Shown here piece after piece: positions 51,963 through 60,763 of a DNA stretch of 64,000 bases. Source of the DNA: CAWBKV01 sp041946675. GTDB lineage: Archaea; Halobacteriota; Methanosarcinia; Methanotrichales; Methanotrichaceae. How positions within the stretch are numbered: the stretch's first letter is position 1; every line of letters begins with the position of its first letter. The position numbers were made by a program, and so were the translations under genes. The stretch spans positions 15,644-79,643 of the forward strand of contig JBHGAU010000001.1 in assembly GCA_041946675.1 (NCBI GenBank), in the 5' to 3' direction. The notes under the pieces are model-generated. The model did no database searches, had not been told where the DNA came from, and was given only the letters and a program-made list of their open reading frames with translations.

Positions 51963-53366
51963 TCAACTTATCCGAAGAAGCTTGAACAGATTCGATATAA
52001 GATCCAGGTAAGTAACCTCTCCGAATCGAGGTATAATGAGAAGATTATATTCCATGAAATAGATTAAATTTAATGCCACCAATGCAGTAAGGATAACATA
52101 TACAGCGTTTTTGAATTTTTTATCGTCTATATAATCTATAAAATAGGCAAGGCCCAGGATAAAAACAAGTATTAAACCGGCAAACCTTCTTGAGCCAAAA
52201 GAGTCTCCTCCCCACACATCTACGATGACTGAATTTATATAAACCTGGGATAGAAATGCCAGCGATAAAAAAACCAATAACCTGTTGTGGGCTGATGATT
52301 TATCCTTTTTATAATTTTTTAATAATAATATAAGCCCGATTAACGAAAATATCAGGATAGGAGATGAGGTCAGCAGGCCATGGTTAAACGAAAAGAGCAG
52401 AGTAAGAATTTGTGGAGATGAAAAATGCAAGTAGTCCCTGCCTTGAGGAATAGTTATAAAGGAGCCATATAAAACCTTCCAGGATAGCAGCTGTGGTAAT
52501 AGGGATACTGAAAATGAAACGCCGAACAAGAGGAGATTAATGGATTCTCTTTTCACAACTATCTGGAGAGGTTCCTTCTCACTCGCCAGCGTGCTCAAAT
52601 AATTTATCGCTGGCAGGATTAAGAATACCACATTCTGCTGCCGCACTATCGCCATAAGGCCGCAAATCAGTCCGAACAAAATCCAATTGGCATGAGTAGT
52701 TTTATTATCCGTCAAAATGAAATAATTATAGAAAAAGTAAAAGAATAAAGTTACAATAAAAAAGTCATTGGCATGAGACATGCTCGGCTCTACTGCAAGA
52801 TACTGAATTGCAAATGTGCCGACCAATATGAAGCCCATCGATAGAACGATCGCTTTTTGTTTAATGCCAAAATTGCCGATTAGCCTATTGGCCAGCAAGA
52901 GACCCGCAACAGCGTAAACAATTGATCCGATCAGGGTTACATACTGAGAGATCACAGAATATCCATTCATTGGAAAGTTAAATCCCAATAAATTTAAGAA
53001 AGATGTTAGAATAAGCGATAAAATGAAAAAAGGCAGCCACAAAACTGCGGAGCCTATTGGATATGGATTGGAGACGTACCCTTCAGGCGTGAGCTTTGAT
53101 AGCCTATCCCCCATTAAGCTTACTGCAGCGCTTTTATCCATAAATTTATTTGATGAATTTATCCATGGAGACGATAAATATTGATTCTCGAAATCTAAAT
53201 CATGGTCTATTATTAAACTTGGAAGATACGCATAATATCCAATGCCATCACCCCCAACCCCATAGCCTACAACCATGAATCTTATCGTGAAAAGAGCGGT
53301 AAGGAATATGAAAACTAAAAGCAAATATTTTCTTTCAAAAAGGGATTCTACTATTGTTCTGGTCAT
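51963..53366 (-). CDS. GT-C type polytopic glycosyltransferase
   Basis: 467 residues with about ten to twelve membrane segments (e.g. LLVFIFLTALFTIRFMVVGY, LIGLILLLKNYKK after a long segment). The first outer loop carries GVGGDGIGYYAYLPSLIIDH, the place where ArnT/PMT-type GT-C enzymes keep their catalytic acidic residue. The pattern fits a dolichyl- or polyprenyl-phosphate-sugar transferase acting on the outer face. It is downstream of a SMR-like transporter (18 bases away) and a GT2 gene, all on the minus strand. Confidence 0.78.
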   Translation of the reverse strand: MTRTIVESLFERKYLLLVFIFLTALFTIRFMVVGYGVGGDGIGYYAYLPSLIIDHDLDFENQYLSSPWINSSNKFMDKSAAVSLMGDRLSKLTPEGYVSNPYPIGSAVLWLPFFILSLILTSFLNLLGFNFPMNGYSVISQYVTLIGSIVYAVAGLLLANRLIGNFGIKQKAIVLSMGFILVGTFAIQYLAVEPSMSHANDFFIVTLFFYFFYNYFILTDNKTTHANWILFGLICGLMAIVRQQNVVFLILPAINYLSTLASEKEPLQIVVKRESINLLLFGVSFSVSLLPQLLSWKVLYGSFITIPQGRDYLHFSSPQILTLLFSFNHGLLTSSPILIFSLIGLILLLKNYKKDKSSAHNRLLVFLSLAFLSQVYINSVIVDVWGGDSFGSRRFAGLILVFILGLAYFIDYIDDKKFKNAVYVILTALVALNLIYFMEYNLLIIPRFGEVTYLDLISNLFKLLRIS

Positions 53367-53384
53367 ATATGTGCGCCTCGATTA

Positions 53385-53771
53385 TCAGCTTCTCATAATC
53401 AAGATACACCCAGCCAGCACCAGCACAATTCCCGCCCATCGAGAAACAGTTACCACTTCCCCCAGAAAGACGACTGCAAAGACGGCAGTTACAACATAGG
53501 CTAAACTCAAAAGAGGATACATAAAGCTCAGCTCCAGCGTTGACAAGGCAGCCATCCACAATATAAATCCAGATGCATAGAGCATAATTCCAAGTATTAT
53601 ATATTTATTAGTGAAGATATTAAGTATCGTTTTGAGGTTAAACAGGTCATGAAAATTATTAATTTTATCCATATGCGACATGCCCTGCTTCCAGATAATC
53701 TGTCCAGATGCTCCTACTAGAACGCATATCAACACCAGAGTTACTGCAAACATAGTTCGACACTTCCTCAT
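53385..53771 (-). CDS. SMR/EamA-type small transporter (lipid-linked sugar flippase-like)
   Basis: 128 residues with four membrane segments, the size of a small multidrug resistance or ArnE/ArnF-type protein. The first segment includes VGASGQIIWKQGM, in which a conserved acidic residue of drug-exporting SMRs is replaced, as in ArnE/F flippases. The last two segments are SFMYPLLSLAYVVTAVFAVV and WAGIVLVLAGCILIM. Given its place between GT2 and GT-C genes, flipping of a lipid-phosphate sugar is the simplest role (inference). Confidence 0.78.
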   Translation of the reverse strand: MRKCRTMFAVTLVLICVLVGASGQIIWKQGMSHMDKINNFHDLFNLKTILNIFTNKYIILGIMLYASGFILWMAALSTLELSFMYPLLSLAYVVTAVFAVVFLGEVVTVSRWAGIVLVLAGCILIMRS

Positions 53772-53946
53772 CGATTCACCCTTGGCTTCTCGAACTCAAA
53801 TATCCGGGAAAGAGCAAGCTGGCAGGTCAGATTAAATGGCATATAAATCACTCTCGGGCCTTAATTCAAAAGCCTCTATCAGGTCTTTGCATTTAAAGCT
53901 GCTTATGCGGCTTTCCGACTACATTTGAAGGCGCACCGTCGGCAAA

Positions 53947-54753
53947 TCACCCAATCAACCTAATTTTTATCAGGGAGATCAGCATTCCCCAGGAATGAGA
54001 TAATCTAAATTTTGAACCTTCAGAGTGCTTCCAAGTTATGGGGTACTCGATGATAGCATATCCCTTATTTCTTAATCTCCAAAGGATCTCGACATCTATC
54101 TCAAATCCGGATGTGATCAGTTCATCTAGGATTGCATAAATTGCATTTCTTTTAAAGATCTTTGCACCGCACTGAGTATCTTTGAACGGCAAGCCAAAGA
54201 GCGCTTTTACGAATATGTTAAACGCTTTGCTGGCTAGTCTTCTTTTAAACGGCTGCTCTATTAGGATTTTCGATTCTTTCAGCCTTCGCGAGGCGATTAC
54301 CCCATCAGCATCTCGAAGGGCAAGAAACATGTTCTCTAGATCATCAACACCTATGGACTCATCTGCATCCACAAAGCAGATCTCCTCGCCTTTTGCAGCC
54401 TTAAAGCCTTCAATTAATGCTCCGCCCTTGCCCAGACGGTCATTGAAACTTAAAACTCGAATATTCGGAAATTTTATCGATAAATCATTAACAACGCCAA
54501 CAGTATCATCCTGGCCATCGCAAACTACAACAATATCCTGGCAGGGAAATTTATCGGTTAAAGCCAAAAGAATGCCGTTAATCCTCGCTTCTTCATTATA
54601 TGCCGGTATAACTATAGACCTGAAATAGCTGGATCTCCCCATCCGCTGATATCCATTAACCGTGGATCTGGCTACCGTTTCCATAGAACCAACACGGCCA
54701 ATCTCATCGCCGGCAAGAAGCTTTTGGCTGATATTCTCATGTCTCTGATCCAT
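53947..54753 (-). CDS. GT2 family glycosyltransferase (dolichyl-phosphate sugar synthase-like)
   Basis: 268 soluble or membrane-peripheral residues. GT-A motifs: FRSIVIPAYNEEARINGILL, VVVCDGQDDT, NDRLGKGGALIEGFKAAKGE, the DXD-type FVDADESIGVDDL and CGAKIFKRNAI. This is the DPM1/ArnC-like pattern that makes polyprenyl-phosphate-hexose from NDP-sugar. It lacks the C-terminal membrane segments of ArnC. It is the first gene of the minus-strand set that continues with the SMR-like transporter (176 bases downstream) and the GT-C enzyme. Confidence 0.9.
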   Translation of the reverse strand: MDQRHENISQKLLAGDEIGRVGSMETVARSTVNGYQRMGRSSYFRSIVIPAYNEEARINGILLALTDKFPCQDIVVVCDGQDDTVGVVNDLSIKFPNIRVLSFNDRLGKGGALIEGFKAAKGEEICFVDADESIGVDDLENMFLALRDADGVIASRRLKESKILIEQPFKRRLASKAFNIFVKALFGLPFKDTQCGAKIFKRNAIYAILDELITSGFEIDVEILWRLRNKGYAIIEYPITWKHSEGSKFRLSHSWGMLISLIKIRLIG

Positions 54754-54981
54754 TAATGCAACTAGTTATTAAATCTGGGCTCGCGTTCTTATAGCAGATG
54801 CAAATCACCAGTTATCCTCCAGATGGTACATTTTACTGTATTCGGATGGACCCCTCTGAGTTTTCTCCATGGACGACCGACTGTCTATTATGGCCAACCT
54901 AATTTGTTCTTGGATCTGGTGCAATCTTTGTTATATAGGGTAGGAATGAGATAATAGATATGATAAAGAAACTCTGAAATA

Positions 54982-55770
54982 GTGATTCATTCTAAAGCTT
55001 ATCTACAGCCGGGACCTCCTTTCCGGCAGGATCGAGATAGGATGCTGGAAGATATCGTCCAGAGGACCGCCGATGGCATAGATATCGATGGAACAAAGGC
55101 ATATGCCAGAAGTATAAGATCATGCAGCCTTAGAGGCGCTCACAGCCTTGAGGTCTACCTTAAAGATGGCGCCTCTGATATAGGCGTTTTTTGCATGGCG
55201 ATCTTTCCTGGAAGAGGCCCTCGTTATAGGCCCTGGATCGATATATTCTGTATAAATTATGAATATTATGATTCAGATATCGAGAATGCCCTTCTGGAAG
55301 CTTTCTGCAGCGCATTAGGTCCAGGCGAGAAGATCTTCATCGAATATTATTGTGATCATGAGACGTCGTATGGACTTGCAATGGGAATTCCGCCCGTCCT
55401 GAGCCGCCAGGGCTACAAGCTTTTCAACTTGGGCTTCACATGGTTCAAGGATTGGTACTTCTCTGAGGGCGGTCATGAGGGCGGGCAGAAGCTTCAGGGT
55501 GAGAAGCCGCTGGATAAGGCTGCAAGAATAAAGCATCTGAAACAAATGAAGGGTGAAATCCAGTCATTCGTTGATAGCACAAGAGATGAAAACATAAATG
55601 ATGAGAACCAAAGGGATGACAGCATAAAAATAGACGGACAAAAATATCTCATTCGGGCCAGGGAGAGGGCAAAGGAGGTCTTAGCCCGGATCGATGCTGA
55701 GCTTAATGAGAGCTGCGACACCACAATCCCTGAAAAGGCTACCCTTGTCTATCAAGGAAGCTCTCAATAA
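54982..55770 (+). CDS. DUF1122 family protein
   Basis: 262 residues from GTG 54982, or about 242 from ATG 55041. The middle has the DUF1122 blocks: an acidic GEKIFIEYYCDHETSYGLAM, then PPVLSRQGYKLFNLGFTWFK and DWYFSEGGHEGGQKLQGEKP. The last 80 residues are charged, helical and lineage-specific. Function is unknown. The stop lies inside the end of the convergent DUF362 gene (32-base overlap), and no promoter was clear upstream. Confidence 0.78.
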   Translation: MIHSKAYLQPGPPFRQDRDRMLEDIVQRTADGIDIDGTKAYARSIRSCSLRGAHSLEVYLKDGASDIGVFCMAIFPGRGPRYRPWIDIFCINYEYYDSDIENALLEAFCSALGPGEKIFIEYYCDHETSYGLAMGIPPVLSRQGYKLFNLGFTWFKDWYFSEGGHEGGQKLQGEKPLDKAARIKHLKQMKGEIQSFVDSTRDENINDENQRDDSIKIDGQKYLIRARERAKEVLARIDAELNESCDTTIPEKATLVYQGSSQ

Positions 55771-56650
55771 TCTCAGCTGCCTTCCAGCTCCCCTGATCCA
55801 AAGGCTCAATATCTATTTTGTCGGCGGACGCGACACCAACGCCTAACGAAGCAGCACGAGCGATCTGCTCCTGATCGAATATTCGCCCTCTGGACACTTC
55901 AGGCGTTGTTCCATAGTAGCGCAGCAGTGCCACTCCGGCTGCGTCAAGTGCAACCCTGTCAGCGCTCGCCAAAAGCACCCCCGGCTTGATCAGCGTTCCT
56001 CTTTCAGGTCCTCCGCTGGAGAAACCTAAGGTGCCGTCCATGAGAACCATGTCCATTTTGTAGAACTTATTGATCTCTGCAATCATTAATCTCTGATACT
56101 GCGAGGTATGAAGCTCTCTCATGTAATCGTAACTGGTGCCGGGAGGCCTGGCAGCCACAATGCCGACTGAGTTTTTTAGAGACATTGTGAAGTGGCCGCC
56201 GAACCTGTGTGTTTTAAGGCAGCAGGTTTGAACGATTTTATCGGCTTCTCTGAAGATTCGGGCAATCTTGAAGCCTTGCTGCCAGTGAAGATCTTCCGCC
56301 TGTATATCATCCCAGCCTTCAAGATCCAAGGCATCCAGATCTATCAGATCAAATCCCAGGCTTTTAGAGAGATCTATGACGCCTCTATTTCCGAGAACCA
56401 GTGGAGTATAGCCCATTCCGCTTCGCTCTGCCATGATGACCTGAGCAGATGCTTCAGCCTTCAGAAGGTCTACTATTGTCCTCAGAGTTTCAATATGTGT
56501 CGTTGCTGGAAAGGGATCGCCGCTGTTGTAGTTCGCCTTCAAAGCAACAGCTCCATCTGTTCTCAGATCGAACTTCCCAAAAAGCCTTTTGATTCCCTGG
56601 GATCTATCAGATGCATCTGCCAAAAAAACCTTTGACCTACCTTGATCCAT
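55739..56650 (-). CDS. DUF362 domain protein
   Basis: 303 residues. DUF362 motifs: ALKANYNSGDPFPATTHIET, ADKIVQTCCLKTHRFGGHFT with the KTH.........SLKN pattern (SLKNSVGIV), and SGGPERGTLIKPGVLLASAD. In the family the domain often sits with ferredoxin clusters; here no CxxCxxC motif is present, so it is the plain form. The role is unknown; relatives look like iron-sulfur or cofactor-handling proteins. It heads a minus-strand group that does not clearly continue past it. Confidence 0.88.
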   Translation of the reverse strand: MDQGRSKVFLADASDRSQGIKRLFGKFDLRTDGAVALKANYNSGDPFPATTHIETLRTIVDLLKAEASAQVIMAERSGMGYTPLVLGNRGVIDLSKSLGFDLIDLDALDLEGWDDIQAEDLHWQQGFKIARIFREADKIVQTCCLKTHRFGGHFTMSLKNSVGIVAARPPGTSYDYMRELHTSQYQRLMIAEINKFYKMDMVLMDGTLGFSSGGPERGTLIKPGVLLASADRVALDAAGVALLRYYGTTPEVSRGRIFDQEQIARAASLGVGVASADKIDIEPLDQGSWKAAEIIESFLDRQG

Positions 56651-56693
56651 AGTAATAATAGAATCTACATACTATAAGAATTATATCAGATTG

Positions 56694-57140
56694 TTAGAGC
56701 CTGCTTTTCAGAGAGAGCAGATGTAGACCGGTTATTTCATCGAACTCCCTTTTGGCACTTAAGCCCGAGAATTCGAAGAGGACGATCTCAACGATCAGAT
56801 AGGCAGTTGCTTTCTCTCTAATACAGCCAGTCAATGCTTCACGACCCCTTCCCAGAGATGAGTGAATATGAATCCTCGATCCCTCCTGGGAGGGATAGAT
56901 AGTAGCCATGCCGAAAACTTCCCATGCGCTATTGAAGTTCTCGAAGTGCGGTATCGGAGGTATTACAGGAGCCTCGGGGCCGGTAACCATACGGCCGTCA
57001 CGCAGGGCTCCGATGAAGAGCGCCATGCATGACACGATTTTTTTCTCTTCCACAAACCTTTGAACTGATGATATCAAGTCCTCGCCGTCATCCAACCTCA
57101 GCACGAAGACCCTGCCCAAACTGCCCTCAGAGTATTGCAT
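56694..57140 (-). CDS. PPC (DUF296) domain protein
   Basis: 148 residues. The PPC/DUF296 fold is shown by RVFVLRLDDGEDLISSVQRF, VSCMALFIGALRDGRMVTGP and SRIHIHSSLGRGREALTGCI (the His pair seen in bacterial and archaeal members). Plant AT-hook relatives bind DNA, but the isolated archaeal domain has no AT-hook and forms trimers of unknown role. It lies between the NTF2-like and DUF362 genes on the same strand. Confidence 0.9.
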   Translation of the reverse strand: MQYSEGSLGRVFVLRLDDGEDLISSVQRFVEEKKIVSCMALFIGALRDGRMVTGPEAPVIPPIPHFENFNSAWEVFGMATIYPSQEGSRIHIHSSLGRGREALTGCIREKATAYLIVEIVLFEFSGLSAKREFDEITGLHLLSLKSRL

Positions 57141-57152
57141 ACTCCCTCCTAT

Positions 57153-57608
57153 TCAGCTATTGACATAAGCTTCCAGATCCTTGTTGCCATCGATGAACTT
57201 CAAAATGAACTTGAACTTATCGATCTTCCATCCCTTTTCTTTTTTCACGAAATGTAAGTCATAGCTCCCTACGAAGATGCGGGTGTTGTTATTTGTCGGG
57301 TTCGGAAGATGGTGAAAAGCTATGCCGTAACAGAACAGATCAGCTTCCTTCCCTGCTACATCTATCCTGAAGTTTCCCGCCTGGTGATGCCTTGCCTTCA
57401 GTTTCCTGAGACTAGCGTCCCAGCCATCGATAATCTGCTGCGGCGTGAGCAATGCCGGCTCCCCTCCCGATAAGGATGTCATATCAAATAATACTTCATC
57501 TGCAAAGACTTCTTTGACTTTCGCCCAGTTCATCTCATCGGTATAAATAAAAAGGCTATTTGCGATATCGATAATTTTGTCCTTTTCTATTAATTTATCA
57601 ATATCCAT
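57153..57608 (-). CDS. NTF2-like/SnoaL-like protein
   Basis: 151 residues from ATG 57608 (GTG 57614 also in frame). The helix-rich N-terminus with IANSLFIYTDEMNWAKVKEV, DEVLFDMTSLSGGEP and QQIIDGWDASLRKLKARHHQ, then sheet strands ending GWKIDKFKFILKFIDGN, is the cone-shaped NTF2/SnoaL fold. Members bind small hydrophobic ligands or act as isomerases or limonene-epoxide-hydrolase-type enzymes. No catalytic triad is obvious. It is followed by the PPC gene after 12 bases. Confidence 0.82.
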   Translation of the reverse strand: MDIDKLIEKDKIIDIANSLFIYTDEMNWAKVKEVFADEVLFDMTSLSGGEPALLTPQQIIDGWDASLRKLKARHHQAGNFRIDVAGKEADLFCYGIAFHHLPNPTNNNTRIFVGSYDLHFVKKEKGWKIDKFKFILKFIDGNKDLEAYVNS

Positions 57609-57615
57609 GTTCACA

Positions 57616-57822
57616 TCAACCCCGACCCTTATCCTCCAGAACGCATATTTTCCATTTGCAAGTTATCGGTTTTCCACATCTGCCCTGCAGGAGATAAACC
57701 TGGCCCGGCCATGTCTTTAGATAATCCTTTAGCTCCTGAATCGTTTCAGTCGAAAATTTTCCAGGAGCAGCCTCTTGCAATCCTGCCATGTAAAGCCCTC
57801 TGAATTGCTCACATCTGATCAA
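57616..57822 (-). CDS. Small hypothetical protein, start uncertain
   Basis: A 68-residue frame (from TTG 57822; an in-frame ATG at 57789 gives 57 residues, and ATA at 57846 would give 76). It contains a CGKPITCKWKICV stretch with three cysteines and an amphipathic ETIQELKDYLKTWP helix. It fills the gap between the thioredoxin-NHL gene and the NTF2-like gene on the same strand, so it is probably part of that transcript. No family recognised. Confidence 0.45.
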   Translation of the reverse strand: MIRCEQFRGLYMAGLQEAAPGKFSTETIQELKDYLKTWPGQVYLLQGRCGKPITCKWKICVLEDKGRG

Positions 57823-57849
57823 TCTGACCTTAGGATTATCAACTATGCC

Positions 57850-59688
57850 TCAGGGCGTTAGCTCGTAGACCACAGTAATATCGCCCGGTGGTGCATTCCT
57901 AACAATTCTCAGCGGCAGATTAAACTCGACTGGCTTGAAGCAGCAGAGAGATTCGCTGTCACAATAGTAGCCTACAATCTCTATTTTGAGATCGGTGCTG
58001 CCTTCGCCCTTAACCTTCACCGGAATATAGTAGCTGAAGCCGTCGTTATCCTGACGCAGCGGAGAAGAGGCTACTATTATTTCTGGAGTCTCGGAATCAA
58101 TGCTGATCTGTTGATCAGCGTCTTTATTCCAATGATAGCCTTCAGGCAGCATGAGCTGGAAATATATCCCCTTCGACTCAGGCGAAATTGATCTCCCGGT
58201 GAGCTCGATAGCCTTCTCTATACGCTGCTTTTCCGGAGTTTCAAATTTGATTGTGGAAACGCTTCCTGTCCCGGGATTATAGGCCCGGATAGCGTGGTTA
58301 TTTGTATCCGCTATGTAGAATATTCCGTCCAGGACCGCCACATCGTTCGGCTCGTTCAACCCTGCACTCAGGGCATCGCCATCTTTCCGTCCCATGGAGC
58401 CTGTTCCGACGAGCGTAGTTACCTCCCTGAGGCCGAGATCGATCTTCTTGATCTTATGGTTGTAAGCATCTGCCACATAAAGGGCATTATCATAATAATG
58501 AACGCCTATAGGATGCTGAAGCCTTACATCAGCAAAGGGCCCATCGATATCTCCAAAGGCAAAGAGGCCTTTGCCGACAAGCGTAGTTACAATATCATCC
58601 TCCACAACCCGGATTGCAGATACCTCGCTGTCAGCGAAATAAATTGATCTGCTATCGGTTGTTATGCCCGACGGCTGGGCAAGCGATGCATTTTGCCTGG
58701 GCCCATCCAGCAGCCCCTCTACTCCCGAGCCGGCATAGACCTCTGTATAAAGATTGTCCATGTCCATCCTCCAGAGCTGGTGGCTGCCTGCCATCGCAAT
58801 ATAGAGATAGTTTCCAGAGATCATCAGGTCCCATGGAGAGTTCAATGATACATCTGAGCCCTTGCCGCCCTTCTGTCCGGGAGACCCTTTTTCTCCTGAA
58901 CCCGAGACTGTTGTGACCTGCTTATTGCTTAAATCCACCTTGCGAATAAGATGGTTTTCAGTATCGGCCACATAAAGACAGTTTCTCGGTGAATCGAAAG
59001 CGACACCCTGCGGCCTGAAGAAGCTTGCCTCTGAAAAGCTGCCGTCTCTCCTGCCCTGCCCACTCGAGCCTATGATGCCAGAAACTTTGCCGTCAGGATT
59101 CGCTACTATTATTCTGTTGTGGCTTGAATCGGATATGAACAGCTTCTTTGAGGCCGGATCGACATCGATCTTCCCGGGAAACCGCAGGAAGGTCTCAGGT
59201 ACGGCACGCTTGAGAAGGGCGAACTGCATGCGCTCTCTATCAATATTCCCTGTCTCCTGATATGTCGAGATGAGCTTGCCCATCACGGCATCCAGCCTAT
59301 CGAATATACCCTCGCCTGAGGCTTTGCCTATGATCTGCCTATCCGGGCCGATCAAAATGAAGGACGGCCATGCGTTTATGCCGTAGGTTTTCCAGATCTC
59401 GAAGTTGTTATCGATTATTATGGGATGCTCGATGTCGTATCTTAAAACCGCCTGGCGGATATTCTCCTTTATCTTCTCATTGTTGAATTTGGCAGAATGA
59501 ACTCCTATCACAACCAACTCAGGATATTTCTCCTCCAGTTCTTTCAGCTCCGGGAGAACGTGCATGCAGTTTATGCAGCAATAAGTCCAGAAATCGAGGA
59601 GGATAAATTTTCCAGCCAGATCGTTAATCGAGATTCTTCGATCTGTGTTCAGCCATTCCAGATGGGCAGGAAATTCAGGGGCTATCAT
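57850..59688 (-). CDS. NHLRC2-like thioredoxin-NHL repeat protein
   Basis: 612 residues. Residues 1-150 form a thioredoxin/TlpA-like domain (KFILLDFWTYCCINCMHVLP) with the active-site CINC. Six-bladed NHL beta-propeller repeats follow; each carries (R/K).(V/I)......V..(G/S)G, for example VAFDSPRNCLYVADTENHLI and IGVHYYDNALYVADAYNHKI. A C-terminal beta-sandwich (from about residue 500) resembles the DsbD alpha/cupredoxin type, with CDSESLCC. There is no signal peptide, so it is cytoplasmic. The same order of domains is found in eukaryotic NHLRC2 and bacterial homologs. Confidence 0.92.
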   Translation of the reverse strand: MIAPEFPAHLEWLNTDRRISINDLAGKFILLDFWTYCCINCMHVLPELKELEEKYPELVVIGVHSAKFNNEKIKENIRQAVLRYDIEHPIIIDNNFEIWKTYGINAWPSFILIGPDRQIIGKASGEGIFDRLDAVMGKLISTYQETGNIDRERMQFALLKRAVPETFLRFPGKIDVDPASKKLFISDSSHNRIIVANPDGKVSGIIGSSGQGRRDGSFSEASFFRPQGVAFDSPRNCLYVADTENHLIRKVDLSNKQVTTVSGSGEKGSPGQKGGKGSDVSLNSPWDLMISGNYLYIAMAGSHQLWRMDMDNLYTEVYAGSGVEGLLDGPRQNASLAQPSGITTDSRSIYFADSEVSAIRVVEDDIVTTLVGKGLFAFGDIDGPFADVRLQHPIGVHYYDNALYVADAYNHKIKKIDLGLREVTTLVGTGSMGRKDGDALSAGLNEPNDVAVLDGIFYIADTNNHAIRAYNPGTGSVSTIKFETPEKQRIEKAIELTGRSISPESKGIYFQLMLPEGYHWNKDADQQISIDSETPEIIVASSPLRQDNDGFSYYIPVKVKGEGSTDLKIEIVGYYCDSESLCCFKPVEFNLPLRIVRNAPPGDITVVYELTP

Positions 59689-59755
59689 CCAAAATAAATT
59701 AAACCCGTAGGTATTTAGCCTTTGCCTGCAGGATTATCCTCAGATCATGTGAAAA

Positions 59756-59764
59756 GCTTATAAA
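59756..59764 (+). promoter_or_regulatory. TATA box for the exported protein at 59847
   Basis: GCTTATAAA at 59756-59764 predicts a start near 59785 and a leader of about 60 bases that ends in a GGAGG site at about 59835. Confidence 0.5.
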
Positions 59765-59846
59765 GGAGGAGGGCCCACTGAGGGCTACTTTAGGCAAATG
59801 ACGAAAAGCCTATCGTGAAAGAGTGGGAAAATAAGGAGGTTTATAT

Positions 59847-60644
59847 TTGAATATAAGACATGCAATTCTCCCAATGCTGATCATATTCCTCTTCACCTCA
59901 GTGCCCGCGCTTGGGCAGAGTGTGGAAAATAGCACAAGTTCAGATAATTCGACGCTATCTGATTCGATGGCTGCGGCAGGCGCGTCGCAGAGCTCAACCA
60001 TGCAGGCGGACTCATCTGATAATGCCCAGACCAACTCCTCCGCCCAGAACTTGAAGTACATCTGGTCGATAACTGGCATAGAGAAAGACCCGATCATCAT
60101 GGCTCTGGATCAGGATGGCTCTGATCTCTTCGGCCAGGCCAAGTACGAGCCTGATGATGGAGATGTTTGGAATGGAAATGTCGTCGGATCAATCTCCGAA
60201 AGCAAGGTGGAGATGACAATAACAGCCCAGAAAGGAAAGAGCCTTGAATCGATCAAGCTGGATGGAGCATATGTTGATGATGCTCTTAGCGGCAAATTCA
60301 CAAGGATAAGCGAGGGAAAGATCACATCTCGCGGCGACTTCAATGCAGTATGGATAAGCCCGGATATTTCCAGCTATACGCCGGCCCAGGTGACCGAGGC
60401 TACACCTGCAACAGAGCCGCAGAAGACCGAGACTACCCTTAATGCTCCTGCTCAGCAGACAAGCACAAGCAGCAGCACGTCTACAACCGATCAGACCTCA
60501 ACAGACAACCAGTCCACACAGCCATCCGTCAAGCTTGGCGGAAAGACGAAGTATGTGGATGTCCATGAATATGCCGAGAAGATCGGACCGGGCGGCGACC
60601 TTAGCGGCGTGCCACCAGGAATGGGCGGAAGCGGGCTCGGTTAG
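59847..60644 (+). CDS. Exported Ser/Thr-rich protein with a central beta domain
   Basis: 265 residues starting at TTG 59847, with GGAGG about 7 bases upstream. Signal peptide (AILPMLIIFLFTSVPALG), then a Ser/Asn/Asp-rich linker. A central domain of about 110 residues (LKYIWSITGIEKDPIIMALD, DLFGQAKYEPDDGDVWNGNV) looks like a beta-sandwich that compares free and bound polymer. The next 60 residues are Thr/Ser-rich (QQTSTSSSTSTTDQTSTDNQ). The tail (KTKYVDVHEYAEKIGPGGDL) has no anchor. It is probably secreted. Confidence 0.7.
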   Translation: MNIRHAILPMLIIFLFTSVPALGQSVENSTSSDNSTLSDSMAAAGASQSSTMQADSSDNAQTNSSAQNLKYIWSITGIEKDPIIMALDQDGSDLFGQAKYEPDDGDVWNGNVVGSISESKVEMTITAQKGKSLESIKLDGAYVDDALSGKFTRISEGKITSRGDFNAVWISPDISSYTPAQVTEATPATEPQKTETTLNAPAQQTSTSSSTSTTDQTSTDNQSTQPSVKLGGKTKYVDVHEYAEKIGPGGDLSGVPPGMGGSGLG

Positions 60645-60660
60645 AAGGACAACAGCTAAA

Positions 60661-60685
60661 GCCAGCACCGTGACTCAATGCTGGC
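60661..60685 (+). terminator. Hairpin after the exported Ser/Thr-rich protein
   Basis: GCCAGCA (60661-60667) and TGCTGGC (60679-60685) form a 7-bp stem with an 11-base loop, 16 bases after the stop codon. Confidence 0.5.
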
Positions 60686-60733
60686 ATAACCATTTTCCTA
60701 AGCATATTCAAAAGCAATACTATTCCGAAAAAT

Positions 60734-60741
60734 GCTTATAA
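60734..60741 (+). promoter_or_regulatory. TATA box for a leaderless transcript
   Basis: GCTTATAA at 60734-60741 is centred 26 bases before ATG 60764, so transcription should begin at the start codon. No SD site precedes this ATG. Confidence 0.55.
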
Positions 60742-60763
60742 CGTCCGCAACAATCTTGGACTT

